Of a DNA stretch of 64,000 nt, positions 17,902 through 26,969 are shown in pieces. This DNA comes from Klebsiella pneumoniae (lineage in GTDB: Bacteria > Pseudomonadota > Gammaproteobacteria > Steroidobacterales > Steroidobacteraceae), in contig CAMCBU010000005.1 in assembly GCA_945873095.1 (NCBI GenBank), positions 1 through 64,000 on the forward strand, read 5' to 3'. A model generated the notes under the pieces. It did no database searches. It saw only the letters and a list, made by a program, of their open reading frames with translations, and had not been told where the DNA came from. Position 1 is the first letter of the stretch. Every line of letters starts with the position of its first letter. A program made the position numbers and the translations under genes.

Positions 17902-18930
17902 GTGACAGAGTCCATCAAGACCGAGGTCGTCATTATCGGTGCCGGCCCTTGCGGTCTGTTTCAGGTCTTCGAATTGGGCCTGCTCGGCATGCGGGCACAC
18001 ATCCTCGACTCGCTGGCCGCACCCGGTGGTCAATGCACCGAGTTGTATCCCGATAAGCCGATCTACGACATCCCCGCCTTGCCGGTGTGCGGCGCGCAGG
18101 AGCTGGTCGATCGCTTGCTGCAGCAGATCAAACCGTTCGAGCCGGTGTTTCATCTCGGCGAAGAAGTGCTCGAGGTCAAACCGCGCGACGATCGTCGCTT
18201 TGATGTCGTCACTTCTTTGGGGACGCGCTTTGATGCGGGCGCCGTCGTGATCGCAGGCGGTGTGGGTTCGTTCCAGCCGCGTCGCTTTGGTGTGCCGGGC
18301 AGTGAGCACTTCGAGGGGCAACAGCTGCACTATCGTGTCAAGGATGCCGACCGGTATCGGCGCCAGCGTCTGGCGATTTTCGGCGGTGGCGACTCGGCGC
18401 TCGATTGGGCGTTGGAATTTGCGCCCACGGCCGCTTCTTTGACGTTGGTGCATCGTCGCGCTGAGTTTCGCGCGGCACCGGCTTCGGTGGCTCGTATGCG
18501 TGAACTCGAGGCAGCGGGCAAGCTGCGTTTCATCGAAGGACTAGCCGATTCCGTCATCACCAGCGACGACCGATTGGTCGGTGTCACCATCAAGACACCG
18601 GATGGCCAGATGCACGAGGTGCCGGTCGATCACGTGTTCGCATTTTTTGGTCTGCATCCCAAACTCGGTCCGATCGCCGAGTGGGGCATGGAGCTCGAGC
18701 GCAAAGCGCTGAAAGTCGATACCGAAAAGTTCCAGACCAACGTGCCTGGTATTTTTGCCGTGGGCGATATCAACACATATCCGGGTAAGAAAAAACTGAT
18801 TCTCTCGGGCTTTCACGAGGCGGCGCTGGCGGCCTTCGGGATTCAATCCTGGCTGTACCCCGACAAAAAGCAGTTTTTACAATACACGACGACGAGCCCG
18901 GTGATGCAAAAGCGGCTCGGCGTCGGCTAG
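17902..18930 (+). CDS. Thioredoxin-reductase-like ferredoxin/flavodoxin-NADP+ reductase
   Basis: The 342-residue protein has the FAD motif VVIIGAGPCGLFQ, an NADPH motif FGGGDSALDWALEF, and the late GDINTYPGKKKLIL segment of YumC-type reductases. The CxxC redox pair of thioredoxin reductase is absent, which separates this family from TrxB. It moves electrons between NADP(H) and ferredoxin. GGGAG at 17892-17896 is 5 bases before the GTG. It is followed at a short distance by tesB. Confidence 0.9.
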   Translation: MTESIKTEVVIIGAGPCGLFQVFELGLLGMRAHILDSLAAPGGQCTELYPDKPIYDIPALPVCGAQELVDRLLQQIKPFEPVFHLGEEVLEVKPRDDRRFDVVTSLGTRFDAGAVVIAGGVGSFQPRRFGVPGSEHFEGQQLHYRVKDADRYRRQRLAIFGGGDSALDWALEFAPTAASLTLVHRRAEFRAAPASVARMRELEAAGKLRFIEGLADSVITSDDRLVGVTIKTPDGQMHEVPVDHVFAFFGLHPKLGPIAEWGMELERKALKVDTEKFQTNVPGIFAVGDINTYPGKKKLILSGFHEAALAAFGIQSWLYPDKKQFLQYTTTSPVMQKRLGVG

Positions 18931-18942
18931 GGCGGGCGAAGT

Positions 18943-19824
18943 ATGGATCGTCGTCTCGCTGATTTGCTAAAGCAGTTCGAGCTCGAGCGGCTCGAGGTCA
19001 ATCTCTTTCGCGGCGAAAGTCGTGACATCGGCAGCCCGCAAGTGTACGGCGGTCAGGTGCTAGGACAAGCACTGATGGCGGCGAGCTCGACGCTGCCGCC
19101 GGAGCTCGTCGTACATTCTTTGCACGCGTACTTTCTGCGTCGCGGGGATTTCAATCTCCCGATCGTGTACCAGGTGGATCGCAGTCGTGACGGCCACTCG
19201 TTTTCGTCACGCCGTGTGATCGCGATCCAGAATGGTCAACAGATTTTCACTTTCTCGGCATCCTTTCAAAAGCCCGAGGCGGGCTTCGATCATCAGGTCG
19301 ATATGCCGTCGGTTCCGCCGCCGGAAGACTTACCCGACTGGGATCGTCCGACGCCGGAGGTCGCTGCGAGCTTGCCGGAGAAGACGCGCCAGTACCTCTC
19401 GCGCGAAAGGCCGTTTCAGATGCGTCCGGTCGAATTTTTGAGTGCGATTCATCCAGTAGCCGGCCCGCCGCTGCAGCGCGTCTGGTTTCGTTTGGTGGAT
19501 CGCTTGCCCGACGACGCGCGCTTGCATCGCTGTTTGCTGGCGTACATGTCTGATTTCGCGCTGCTAGGCACTTGCCTGCGTCCGCATGCCGGCGTCGTTG
19601 GTGACGGCACCTTGATGATGGCGAGTATCGATCACGCGATGTGGTTCCACCGTGACATTCGGCTCGATGACTGGTTGTTGTATTCGCTGGAGAGTCCGAG
19701 TGCATCGGGCGCACGGGGCTTTGCGCGCGGCAGCATCTACACCCGCGATGGTCAGCTTGCCGCGAGCGTCGCCCAAGAAGGGTTGATTCGATTGATCGGT
19801 AAGCAGGGAGCGACAAAGAAATGA
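18943..19824 (+). CDS. tesB: Acyl-CoA thioesterase II
   Basis: This 293-residue double hot-dog protein has typical TesB features: GQVLGQALMAAS near the start, VHSLHAYFLRRGD, the SFSSRRVIAIQNGQQIF strand, and SIDHAMWFHRD with the catalytic-region aspartate in the second half. It hydrolyses medium- and long-chain acyl-CoAs. It starts 12 bases after the reductase gene and overlaps the next cytochrome gene by 4 bases. Confidence 0.94.
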   Translation: MDRRLADLLKQFELERLEVNLFRGESRDIGSPQVYGGQVLGQALMAASSTLPPELVVHSLHAYFLRRGDFNLPIVYQVDRSRDGHSFSSRRVIAIQNGQQIFTFSASFQKPEAGFDHQVDMPSVPPPEDLPDWDRPTPEVAASLPEKTRQYLSRERPFQMRPVEFLSAIHPVAGPPLQRVWFRLVDRLPDDARLHRCLLAYMSDFALLGTCLRPHAGVVGDGTLMMASIDHAMWFHRDIRLDDWLLYSLESPSASGARGFARGSIYTRDGQLAASVAQEGLIRLIGKQGATKK

Positions 19825-20264
19825 TCGGTCGTTGGCGGCTATCGATGCCGCAAGTGCTCGCCAGCGCCGCAGCCTTGGTAATCGCACTGCCGATGGCGGT
19901 GCATGCGCAAGCGCCGACTCAGAAACCCGTCGATGTCGGTTCGGCCGAGTACAAACGCGGCAAGCTGCTCTACATCCAGTGCCGCGCGTGTCACGACCTG
20001 CAGCCGTCGGAAATCGAAAAGATCGGTCCTAACCTTGCGAATCTCATGGGTCGCAAGGTGGCTGCCGATGCTGCATTCGACTATTCACCGGCCCTGCAAG
20101 GCGCAGCGGGCAAACTCGTTTGGGACAGAGCGACGCTGGATCGGTGGATCGAAAAACCGGCTGCGGTCGTGCCTGGCAATACGATGGCGTTCGCCGGAGT
20201 GTCGAATCCGGCAGATCGAGCCGCTCTGCTGGCTTATCTCGAGGCGGAAACGGCAGCGCGCTGA
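19821..20264 (+). CDS. Class I cytochrome c, periplasmic
   Basis: The 147-residue product has a signal peptide ending near VHAQA, a heme motif CRACH at about residue 54, and a downstream methionine ligand in GNTMAFAGV, all in class I cytochrome c order. It resembles cytochrome c2/c550-type carriers. The ATG overlaps the tesB stop (ATGA). Its last 31 bases overlap the convergent alpha/beta-hydrolase gene. Confidence 0.9.
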   Translation: MIGRWRLSMPQVLASAAALVIALPMAVHAQAPTQKPVDVGSAEYKRGKLLYIQCRACHDLQPSEIEKIGPNLANLMGRKVAADAAFDYSPALQGAAGKLVWDRATLDRWIEKPAAVVPGNTMAFAGVSNPADRAALLAYLEAETAAR

Positions 20265-21100
20265 TCGTCGAGCATCCCGCGGATGGTGTCGATCAGCACG
20301 GGGTTGAAACGGGCTGGGTTTTCCATCATCAAAAAATGTCCCTGGCCCGCCAGCGTGATGAGCCGGAACGAGGCGGCGTAGCGCTGGAGTTTCGCTTCAT
20401 CAAGGGCGACCTGATCGGCATTGATGGTGGCGATCGGCTGTTTTAGCAGCGGTAAACGTTGAGTGCCATCCCAGTCGTTCAGTCCCTGAATCGCCGCGAG
20501 TGCGACCTTGGGGTCGGCCGATGCCATGTCGCTGGCGATTTGCTCGCGCAAGAGAGGATCCGCATCGGCCCTGAAGAACGACTGTGATACGAAGGCGTGG
20601 GTCGTGCCGCGAAAATCGCGCTCGAACGCAGCGAGTCGGGCGGCGTTCTCCGCTGGCGCGGGCTTGGGCAAACCGATGCTCGCGAAGGTGTCGACGCCGA
20701 TGACGCCACGCACTCGCCCGCCGAGCAGCACGGCCGCCTCCACTGCGACGGGACCACCCATCGAGTGGCCAACCAAAACGATCGACTGAGTCGCCGGCAA
20801 GCGCGCCACGACTTCGGTGACGTCGCGTCCGAACGAAGTCATCGAAAAATCGACTCGCGTTGCCGGTGTTCGGCCGTGACCTGCGAGATCGACGGTGACG
20901 ACATCGAAATGCTCGCGCAACGCGGCGAGCTGAGCATTCCAGTAGCTTGAGTCGCAAGACCATCCGTGAATCAGGACCACCGTGGTTTCGGCAGTGCCGC
21001 CCGACAGCTGCGGGTACCGCTCATGATGAACAGCCGCGTCCGAGAAGTTCGTCACTGACGAACCGGCCAACAGCAACAGGCCAGCGAACCATTTGATCAT
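20234..21100 (-). CDS. Exported alpha/beta hydrolase
   Basis: The 288-residue protein begins with a signal peptide (MIKWFAGLLLLAGSSVTNFS), then an alpha/beta-hydrolase domain with oxyanion HG in VLIHGWSCDSS, nucleophile elbow GHSMGG and catalytic His in GQGHFLMMENP. The probable substrate is an ester or lactone in the periplasm. It is the last gene of a minus-strand run and is coupled to the VOC gene by a 4-base overlap. Confidence 0.88.
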   Translation of the reverse strand: MIKWFAGLLLLAGSSVTNFSDAAVHHERYPQLSGGTAETTVVLIHGWSCDSSYWNAQLAALREHFDVVTVDLAGHGRTPATRVDFSMTSFGRDVTEVVARLPATQSIVLVGHSMGGPVAVEAAVLLGGRVRGVIGVDTFASIGLPKPAPAENAARLAAFERDFRGTTHAFVSQSFFRADADPLLREQIASDMASADPKVALAAIQGLNDWDGTQRLPLLKQPIATINADQVALDEAKLQRYAASFRLITLAGQGHFLMMENPARFNPVLIDTIRGMLDDQRAAVSASR

Positions 21101-22155
21101 CGTCGTACCTCTTTTGGTGATGCCTCTTCTGGTGATGCCTCGATCAGCATCCAGTGGTAGCCGTCCGGCGCGAAGCAGGTGAAGCTGCGCCGCTCGAACT
21201 CATCATCGAGAATATCCGAAACCGCGGTCGCTCCCGCTTGGGTGACGCGTCGATGCAGCGCCTCGAGCTCGAAGCTGCGCCAGCAGTACACACTGTAGCC
21301 GAGCGCGCCGGCGCGAGAGTGCGAGCGTCGGTCCTCGATATCGGCATCCGCCGCGAAGCGAACACATTTGAGTTTGCCCGAACGTCGCTCGGTGAGCGCC
21401 TTGCCCGAGGCCGGGTCGTCGAAATCGACCATGTGAAACTCTTCACCGGGTCGCAGCCCGAAGATGCGGCGCGAGCCGGTCGCGTTTTCGTAGGGAACCG
21501 TCTCCTCGTGCATGCGCTGCAGACCGAGAGTTTGCTCGTAGAAATCGAAGATTCGCGGATCGTCGCTCGCAACCATCAGACCGAAGTGGGTGTGTTGACT
21601 CGTACGTAGCAGACTCGAGTGATCTATCCGTCCGTAAGCGGGGCTTTCATAGCCGAAGCGTTCAAAGAAAACTTGACGATACTGTGGCTGCAGCAAGACC
21701 ATTTCGCGCACCCCGACGATCGGGTCGCGAAACGGGCGTGCGCTGCGCTCTCCACTCACCTCGCCGATGACCGCGAGCACCGGCGGGATCAATTGGAGAT
21801 CGGCTCCCGAGGCGAGGGCGCGCTCGACATGATTGACGATGTTGAGCACGCTGCTCGTCACGCGGACGCCCCAGCGCGAGCCCACGCAACGCAGATCTTC
21901 GGTGAGCCCGAGACCCTCGTTCAGAGGCTGATCCCATTGCATTAGGCGGACGAGGCCGTGATCGGCATGCTGGTGCGCTAGGCGGATCGAGCGAACCGCC
22001 GAGTTCACGCCATACAGTCGTTGCGCCGATGCGGCGTCGAGACTGCCTTCGAGATCAGGGTGGCAGCCGTAGGCGGCAAAATCCAACAACGCTCGATCGA
22101 GGTCGGTGACACCGACGCAGACTTCATGCAGTCCGCCGGTGCACCGCTCGGTCAT
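21097..22155 (-). CDS. Double-VOC (glyoxalase-fold) protein
   Basis: A 352-residue protein with two vicinal-oxygen-chelate modules: the first around GGLHEVCVGVTDLDRALLDF, the second around HFGLMVASDDPRIFDFYEQT and ending FAPDGYHWMLIEAS. Such two-module proteins include extradiol dioxygenases and isomerases, but the metal-binding triad is not obvious, so the activity is open. The ATG at 22155 overlaps the MFS stop (ATGA). Another VOC protein lies at 49510 in a similar gene context. Confidence 0.82.
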   Translation of the reverse strand: MTERCTGGLHEVCVGVTDLDRALLDFAAYGCHPDLEGSLDAASAQRLYGVNSAVRSIRLAHQHADHGLVRLMQWDQPLNEGLGLTEDLRCVGSRWGVRVTSSVLNIVNHVERALASGADLQLIPPVLAVIGEVSGERSARPFRDPIVGVREMVLLQPQYRQVFFERFGYESPAYGRIDHSSLLRTSQHTHFGLMVASDDPRIFDFYEQTLGLQRMHEETVPYENATGSRRIFGLRPGEEFHMVDFDDPASGKALTERRSGKLKCVRFAADADIEDRRSHSRAGALGYSVYCWRSFELEALHRRVTQAGATAVSDILDDEFERRSFTCFAPDGYHWMLIEASPEEASPKEVRR

Positions 22156-23501
22156 ACGTGACGACGCTCGACGATGGCTTTGCGGAACGCCGGCATGCCC
22201 CAAGCCAACAACAGCGTGGCGAGGACTGCGGCGCCGCCCGTGACGATCGCCGTACTTTTACCGACCGCAAGATCATCTGCAAAAACGTACTGCGTCATGA
22301 CGGCCGTCAGAAACGGCGCGAGTCCGATGCCGATCAAATTGACGAACAGGAGATAGATTGCCGACGCCTGCGCGCGCATGCGCGGCGGCGTGAGCACGAC
22401 CACGCCGGTTGACGCTGCGCCAAATGCAAAGCAGGTGAAAAAGCCGAGCGGGATCAACAATACGGTCGACCACATCACATCGTTGAGCAGGGTGCACACG
22501 CTCGCCACGGGGAACAGGGCAACGGCTGCCGTGAGACCCACGCGCATCGCAGCATCAAGATGCCCGGCCGCGCGCCACCGATCGGTGAGCCAGCCGCCGG
22601 TGAGAATACCCGCGGTGCCAAAAATAGCGATCGCCAGACCCATCCGGGTACCTGCCTCCCCGAGAGGTATCTCGAGCACGCGCACGAAGTACTGCACGCC
22701 CCAGATTTGGTAGACGTTGATCACCATCCCGAGGATCGAGAAGCCGAGTATCAGTGAGCTGTACGCGCGCCACTGCGAGAGCATATGACGGATCGTATCG
22801 GGGATGGAGGCGGTATCGGCCTTGGCGGCGACGGCATCCGGTCGCTCGCGACGCACGGGTTCTTTGAGCGTCAGCACCCACAACGCGAGCAGCATTCCGG
22901 GAATGCCGACGAGTAGGAACGTCAATTGCCAAGAGCGAATCGTGCCGATGATCGGCACGGTGTACTCGGGTGAACTGGCGACGAACTGAATGACGGCGCC
23001 GCCGATGATCAGCGCAAGTCCCACACCGAGCGGCAAGCCGATGACGAACACCGAGAGTGCCCGTCCCAGTTTTTTCTCTGGGAAGCTATCGCCCGCCATC
23101 GAGAAGGTTGCCGGTGACAATACGGCTTCACCGACGGCGACGCCGACGCGCGCGAGCGCGAGTTCGACGAATCCGCGCGCCACACCACACAGCGCCGTCA
23201 TGGCACTCCACACTGCGACACCGGCTGCGATGATGTTGCGCCGGTTGTATCGATCGATGGCCCAGGCGATCGGCACGCCGACACCGGTGTAGAAAATGGC
23301 GAACACGAAACCGTACAGCAGACTCATCTGCGTTTCGCTGATACCGAGGTCGGCGCGGATCGGTCCCACCAAAAGGCCCAATACCACTCGATCGATGAAC
23401 GAGAGGATGTAAGCCAGCATCAGCACGACAACCATGTACCAAGCGGTTGTTGCCTTGGGCCAATGGGCTTCGTCGGCAGAGGAGGGGGCGGCGTTGTTCA
23501 T
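22152..23501 (-). CDS. MFS transporter, spinster-like
   Basis: The 449-residue protein has 12 predicted membrane helices and the opening typical of the spinster-type MFS family (AWYMVVVLMLAYILSFIDRV, then GPIRADLGISETQMSLLYGF). Motif A-like DRYNRR follows helix 2. It is a paralogue of the transporter at 52582. These carriers often accompany catabolic genes for aromatic or lipid-like substrates. It is placed between a FAD-linked oxidase and a VOC protein, suggesting uptake or efflux of their substrate. Confidence 0.88.
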   Translation of the reverse strand: MNNAAPSSADEAHWPKATTAWYMVVVLMLAYILSFIDRVVLGLLVGPIRADLGISETQMSLLYGFVFAIFYTGVGVPIAWAIDRYNRRNIIAAGVAVWSAMTALCGVARGFVELALARVGVAVGEAVLSPATFSMAGDSFPEKKLGRALSVFVIGLPLGVGLALIIGGAVIQFVASSPEYTVPIIGTIRSWQLTFLLVGIPGMLLALWVLTLKEPVRRERPDAVAAKADTASIPDTIRHMLSQWRAYSSLILGFSILGMVINVYQIWGVQYFVRVLEIPLGEAGTRMGLAIAIFGTAGILTGGWLTDRWRAAGHLDAAMRVGLTAAVALFPVASVCTLLNDVMWSTVLLIPLGFFTCFAFGAASTGVVVLTPPRMRAQASAIYLLFVNLIGIGLAPFLTAVMTQYVFADDLAVGKSTAIVTGGAAVLATLLLAWGMPAFRKAIVERRHV

Positions 23502-23518
23502 ACGCCGATGATAGCCAG

Positions 23519-24949
23519 TCAGTGGCGAGGCCGCAGAACTTTGCCGGGATTCAAGATGCCGTTCGGATCGAGCAGCTGCTTGAGTTGCTGCATCAGTTGC
23601 AGTTCGACCGGATCGGCATAGCGCTCGAGCTCGTCGACCTTGTGCCGCCCGATGCCGTGCTCGGCGCTGAAACTGCCCCGATACTCCTGCACCAGATCAT
23701 GGATGGCCCGACGAATCTCAGGCTCGCGCGCAAGTAACGATTTCTCGGCATTCTCGCCGGACTGATTGATATTGAAGTGCAGGTTGCCGTCCCCGACATG
23801 CCCATAGCAAACGAGCAACCCTTCGGGCACCGCGGTGGCGACCCACTCACCGGCTCGGTCGACGAATTCCGCGAGTTTGTCGATGGGCAGGGATACGTCG
23901 TGTTTGACGCTCGGTCCATCGCGCCGCTGCGCCTCGGGAATATTCTCGCGGATGAACCAGAAGGCACCGCGCTCACGCTCGCTTTGTGCAAGCAGTGCAT
24001 CGGTAATCAACCCCTTCTCCATGGCGGCTTCCAGCAAACTCGCGAGCCGTTCGTCAATTGGATCGTCCGCATCGCTGCTGCTGACCTCGCAGAGGATGCA
24101 CCAAGGTGAGGAAGGTGCGATATCGACTCGCGCACCGAGGTGACGCTCCACGAGTGTGAGCGCCGCGCGCGGCAGCAACTCGAACGAGCTCACCCGATCG
24201 CCACTGCCCGCGCGCAACTCGGCGAGCAATTCCACCGCGCGCGTCACCGAGGGCACGGCGACGATCGCGGTGCCGTGACGCTTGGGTAGCGGGAAGAGTT
24301 TCAGGCTCGCCGCTGTGATGACTCCCAGCGTACCCTCGGCGCCGATGAACCACTGCCTCAGATCGTAACCGGTGTTGTCTTTGCGCAGCGCTGACAAGGA
24401 CGAAATCACCCGGCCGTCGGCGAGGACCACTTCGAGCCCGAGCGCCAGATCGCGTGTCATGCCGTAGCGCAGTACATTCACGCCACCCGCGTTGGTCGAT
24501 AGATTGCCGCCGATCGTGCAACTGCCCTCCGAGCCGAGACTGAGTGGAAAGTAGCGATCGACTGACTCTGCTGCCAGCTGGATTTCTTTGAGTATGCAGC
24601 CAGCGTCGACGACGAGGGAGTTGTTGAGCGGTTCAACGCTGCGAATTCGATTCATGCGCCGCAGCGACATGACGAGTTGCGTACCACTGTCGTCCGGTGT
24701 GCCGGCGGCGCAGTAACCCGTATTGCCGCCTTGCGGAACCACCGGCACACGCAGTGCGTTACAGAACTTGAGAATTTCCGACACCTCGGCCGTCGAGCGG
24801 GGCAAGGCGAGTGCGAGTGCTCGACCGGGATACAGCTTGCGATGGTCAACGCTTATGCCAGTCAGCACGTCAGGCGAGGTGACGATGACCTCGCTGCCGA
24901 ATCGAGACAGCAGTTGCCCGAGCACTGACGGAGAGCCCGCGGTCATCAT
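23519..24949 (-). CDS. FAD-linked oxidase (D-lactate/2-hydroxyacid dehydrogenase type)
   Basis: The 476-residue flavoprotein has the FAD_binding_4 domain (PQGGNTGYCAAG; GSEGSCTIGGNLSTNAGG) and the FAD-oxidase C-terminal domain with a conserved metal/substrate region GHVGDGNLHFNI and a final FSAEHGIGRHK. Relatives oxidise D-lactate, D-2-hydroxyglutarate or glycolate. ATG 24949 is chosen because it overlaps the CFA synthase stop as ATGA, the same arrangement as at the other junctions in this run. A TTG at 24961 is possible. Confidence 0.9.
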   Translation of the reverse strand: MMTAGSPSVLGQLLSRFGSEVIVTSPDVLTGISVDHRKLYPGRALALALPRSTAEVSEILKFCNALRVPVVPQGGNTGYCAAGTPDDSGTQLVMSLRRMNRIRSVEPLNNSLVVDAGCILKEIQLAAESVDRYFPLSLGSEGSCTIGGNLSTNAGGVNVLRYGMTRDLALGLEVVLADGRVISSLSALRKDNTGYDLRQWFIGAEGTLGVITAASLKLFPLPKRHGTAIVAVPSVTRAVELLAELRAGSGDRVSSFELLPRAALTLVERHLGARVDIAPSSPWCILCEVSSSDADDPIDERLASLLEAAMEKGLITDALLAQSERERGAFWFIRENIPEAQRRDGPSVKHDVSLPIDKLAEFVDRAGEWVATAVPEGLLVCYGHVGDGNLHFNINQSGENAEKSLLAREPEIRRAIHDLVQEYRGSFSAEHGIGRHKVDELERYADPVELQLMQQLKQLLDPNGILNPGKVLRPRH

Positions 24950-26205
24950 GTCAGTCGACAATCCGGCTTGGTGAGCAGGAACTGCACGTCACCGAGTTGT
25001 CGTTCGGCGAATCCGCCCTCGCAGTAACAGAGGTAAAACTCCCAAAGTCGCACGAAGCTCTCCGGGTAACCCAGAGCGCGTACTTGATCGATGTGCGCGA
25101 AGAAGTTGTTCCGCCATTCGCGCAGCGTACGCGCATATTGGGGGCCGATATCCTCGAGATGGAAGATTTTGAGATCAGTCGCTTTGGTGAGTGTGCGGGC
25201 GATCAGTTCGACACTCGGAATGAAGCTGCCCGGGAAGACATAGCGTTGGATGTAATCGACGGATCGTCGCGCGCGCTCGTAATACTGGTCTTGTAGCGTG
25301 ATGGCTTGCAGCAGCATGGCGCCATGCGGTCGCAAGAGAGCCGCGCACTTTAGCAGATAGGTTTCGAGGTAGCGCTCTCCGACGGCTTCGATCATCTCGA
25401 TCGAGAACGCCTTGTCGAACGTGCCTTTGAGATCGCGATAGTCCTCGAGTAGCAAGGTGATGCGATCTTGCAGGCCGCGCTCGGCGATCCGCTCGCGCGT
25501 GTAGTCGTGTTGCTCGCGCGAGATGGTGGTCGTGGTGATATGGCAGCCGTATCGCTCGGCTGCGTACATGGCGAGACCGCCCCAACCGGTACCGATTTCG
25601 ATCACCGAGTCAGCGGGCTTCAGGCGCAGCTTGCGACACACAGCGTCGAATTTGGCGATCGAGGCGTCTTCGAGGGTGCTGTTGTCCTCGCGAAATATCC
25701 CGCAGGAGTACGCCATGGTCGGATCGAGCATTAGCTTGTAGAGCTCGTTACCGAGATCGTAGTGTGCCGCGATATTGCGCGCACTGCCTTGCTTACTGTT
25801 GCGATTGAGAAAGTGCAGCACGCGCATGGCGGGTTGCGTGAGAAACGACCAGCGGCCATCGAGCGAGTTCATCATCTGGCGATTCGCCACGAAGAGCCGT
25901 ACGAGACCGGTCAAATCGTCGCAACGCCACAGTCCGTGGATATAGGCCTCACCAGCGCCAAGCGTGCCGCCGAAAGTCGCATCGGCGTAGAGCTGTTCAT
26001 CGAGCACCTGCAAGGTGACGCTGACATCGAGCCGCGGTGTGCGCGCGCCGAAGCGCGAACGGGTGCCGTCCGGATCGATCAAGATCAGTTCGCCGTCACG
26101 CAGCAAGCTGAGCTGCGCGCGCAACAGTGTACGTCCGAGACGAGCCAGCAGTGGTGCGGACGTGCGTTTACGATCGGGTAGCAAATCACTGACGCGCGTA
26201 TTCAT
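24946..26205 (-). CDS. cfa: Cyclopropane-fatty-acyl-phospholipid synthase family methyltransferase
   Basis: The 419-residue protein has the CFA N-terminal domain and a SAM-binding domain with VIEIGTGWGGLAMYAAERYG, the downstream SREQHDY segment and the C-terminal LCYCEGGFAERQLGDVQF stretch typical of the family. It methylenates or methylates unsaturated acyl chains of membrane phospholipids. ATG 26205 overlaps the DUF1365 stop. The desaturase, flavin amine oxidase and DUF1365 genes upstream in the same run are the usual partners of this CFA subfamily. Confidence 0.92.
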   Translation of the reverse strand: MNTRVSDLLPDRKRTSAPLLARLGRTLLRAQLSLLRDGELILIDPDGTRSRFGARTPRLDVSVTLQVLDEQLYADATFGGTLGAGEAYIHGLWRCDDLTGLVRLFVANRQMMNSLDGRWSFLTQPAMRVLHFLNRNSKQGSARNIAAHYDLGNELYKLMLDPTMAYSCGIFREDNSTLEDASIAKFDAVCRKLRLKPADSVIEIGTGWGGLAMYAAERYGCHITTTTISREQHDYTRERIAERGLQDRITLLLEDYRDLKGTFDKAFSIEMIEAVGERYLETYLLKCAALLRPHGAMLLQAITLQDQYYERARRSVDYIQRYVFPGSFIPSVELIARTLTKATDLKIFHLEDIGPQYARTLREWRNNFFAHIDQVRALGYPESFVRLWEFYLCYCEGGFAERQLGDVQFLLTKPDCRLT

Positions 26206-26969
26206 GATGCGTGTTTCTTGGGGTGAACGAAGAAGGGTGTGCGTTTCCACCACAGGCGCAACGCCTGCCAGTAGATCAGCCAACCGACTTGCAGGGTCAT
26301 CAGCGGGAACGAGCAAAGTGCGCGAGCGAGACTGCCACTCGTCAAAGGAAGCCGACGTAGGGTGAGCGTCGAATCGAACGCACAGTGACCCTCGCGCCAA
26401 TTTTCCATGTGGACAGCGAGCGACCCGCCAGGGGCGGTGAAGCGCCAGTCGTAACGCATGTCCATCGGCAGAAACGGCGAGACATGGAAGCTTTTATCGA
26501 ATTGCCAACGCAAAACTTTGGTGCCGACACGCTCGGCGTGGGACACGGGGAGCACATACGAATGTCGTTCGTCCCACGGGGTGTTGGTGATCTCGGCCAC
26601 GACAGTCTCCAGTTCGCGCCCTGCGGCGTCGTAGAGGTAGTAGAAACTGACTGGGTTGAAGTTGTATCCGAATTGACGCAGGTGAGTCAGCAGGCGGATA
26701 GGCCCGCTCGGGCGTTGCCCGGTTTCCTGCTCCACCCGGTCGCGAACCGCCTCGGCCAGCGGGATCGCCGGATCACCGAGATAATCCGCCCGACGAAACC
26801 ACGCGAGCGCCGGCCGCCGCGATGACCAGAACCAGCGATCCTCGAACAGGGTCGGTAACTCATCGAGGTCTATCAGCGTGAAATAGATGCGATAGCGAAA
26901 ATCGTTGCGGCGCGGCGCGAAGCGACGATGCCGCAAGTGCCCGACGTAGAGGGCGCTGTATCTGCTCAT
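26202..26969 (-). CDS. DUF1365 family protein
   Basis: This 255-residue protein shows the DUF1365 signatures: SALYVGHLRHRRFAPRRNDF at the start, the FGYNFNPVSFYYLYD motif, ITNTPWDERHSYVLP, and KSFHVSPFLPMDMRYDWRF. DUF1365 genes travel with flavin amine oxidases and CFA synthases and are implicated in fatty-acid modification, although no reaction is established to my knowledge. ATG 26969 overlaps the preceding stop. Confidence 0.9.
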   Translation of the reverse strand: MSRYSALYVGHLRHRRFAPRRNDFRYRIYFTLIDLDELPTLFEDRWFWSSRRPALAWFRRADYLGDPAIPLAEAVRDRVEQETGQRPSGPIRLLTHLRQFGYNFNPVSFYYLYDAAGRELETVVAEITNTPWDERHSYVLPVSHAERVGTKVLRWQFDKSFHVSPFLPMDMRYDWRFTAPGGSLAVHMENWREGHCAFDSTLTLRRLPLTSGSLARALCSFPLMTLQVGWLIYWQALRLWWKRTPFFVHPKKHAS

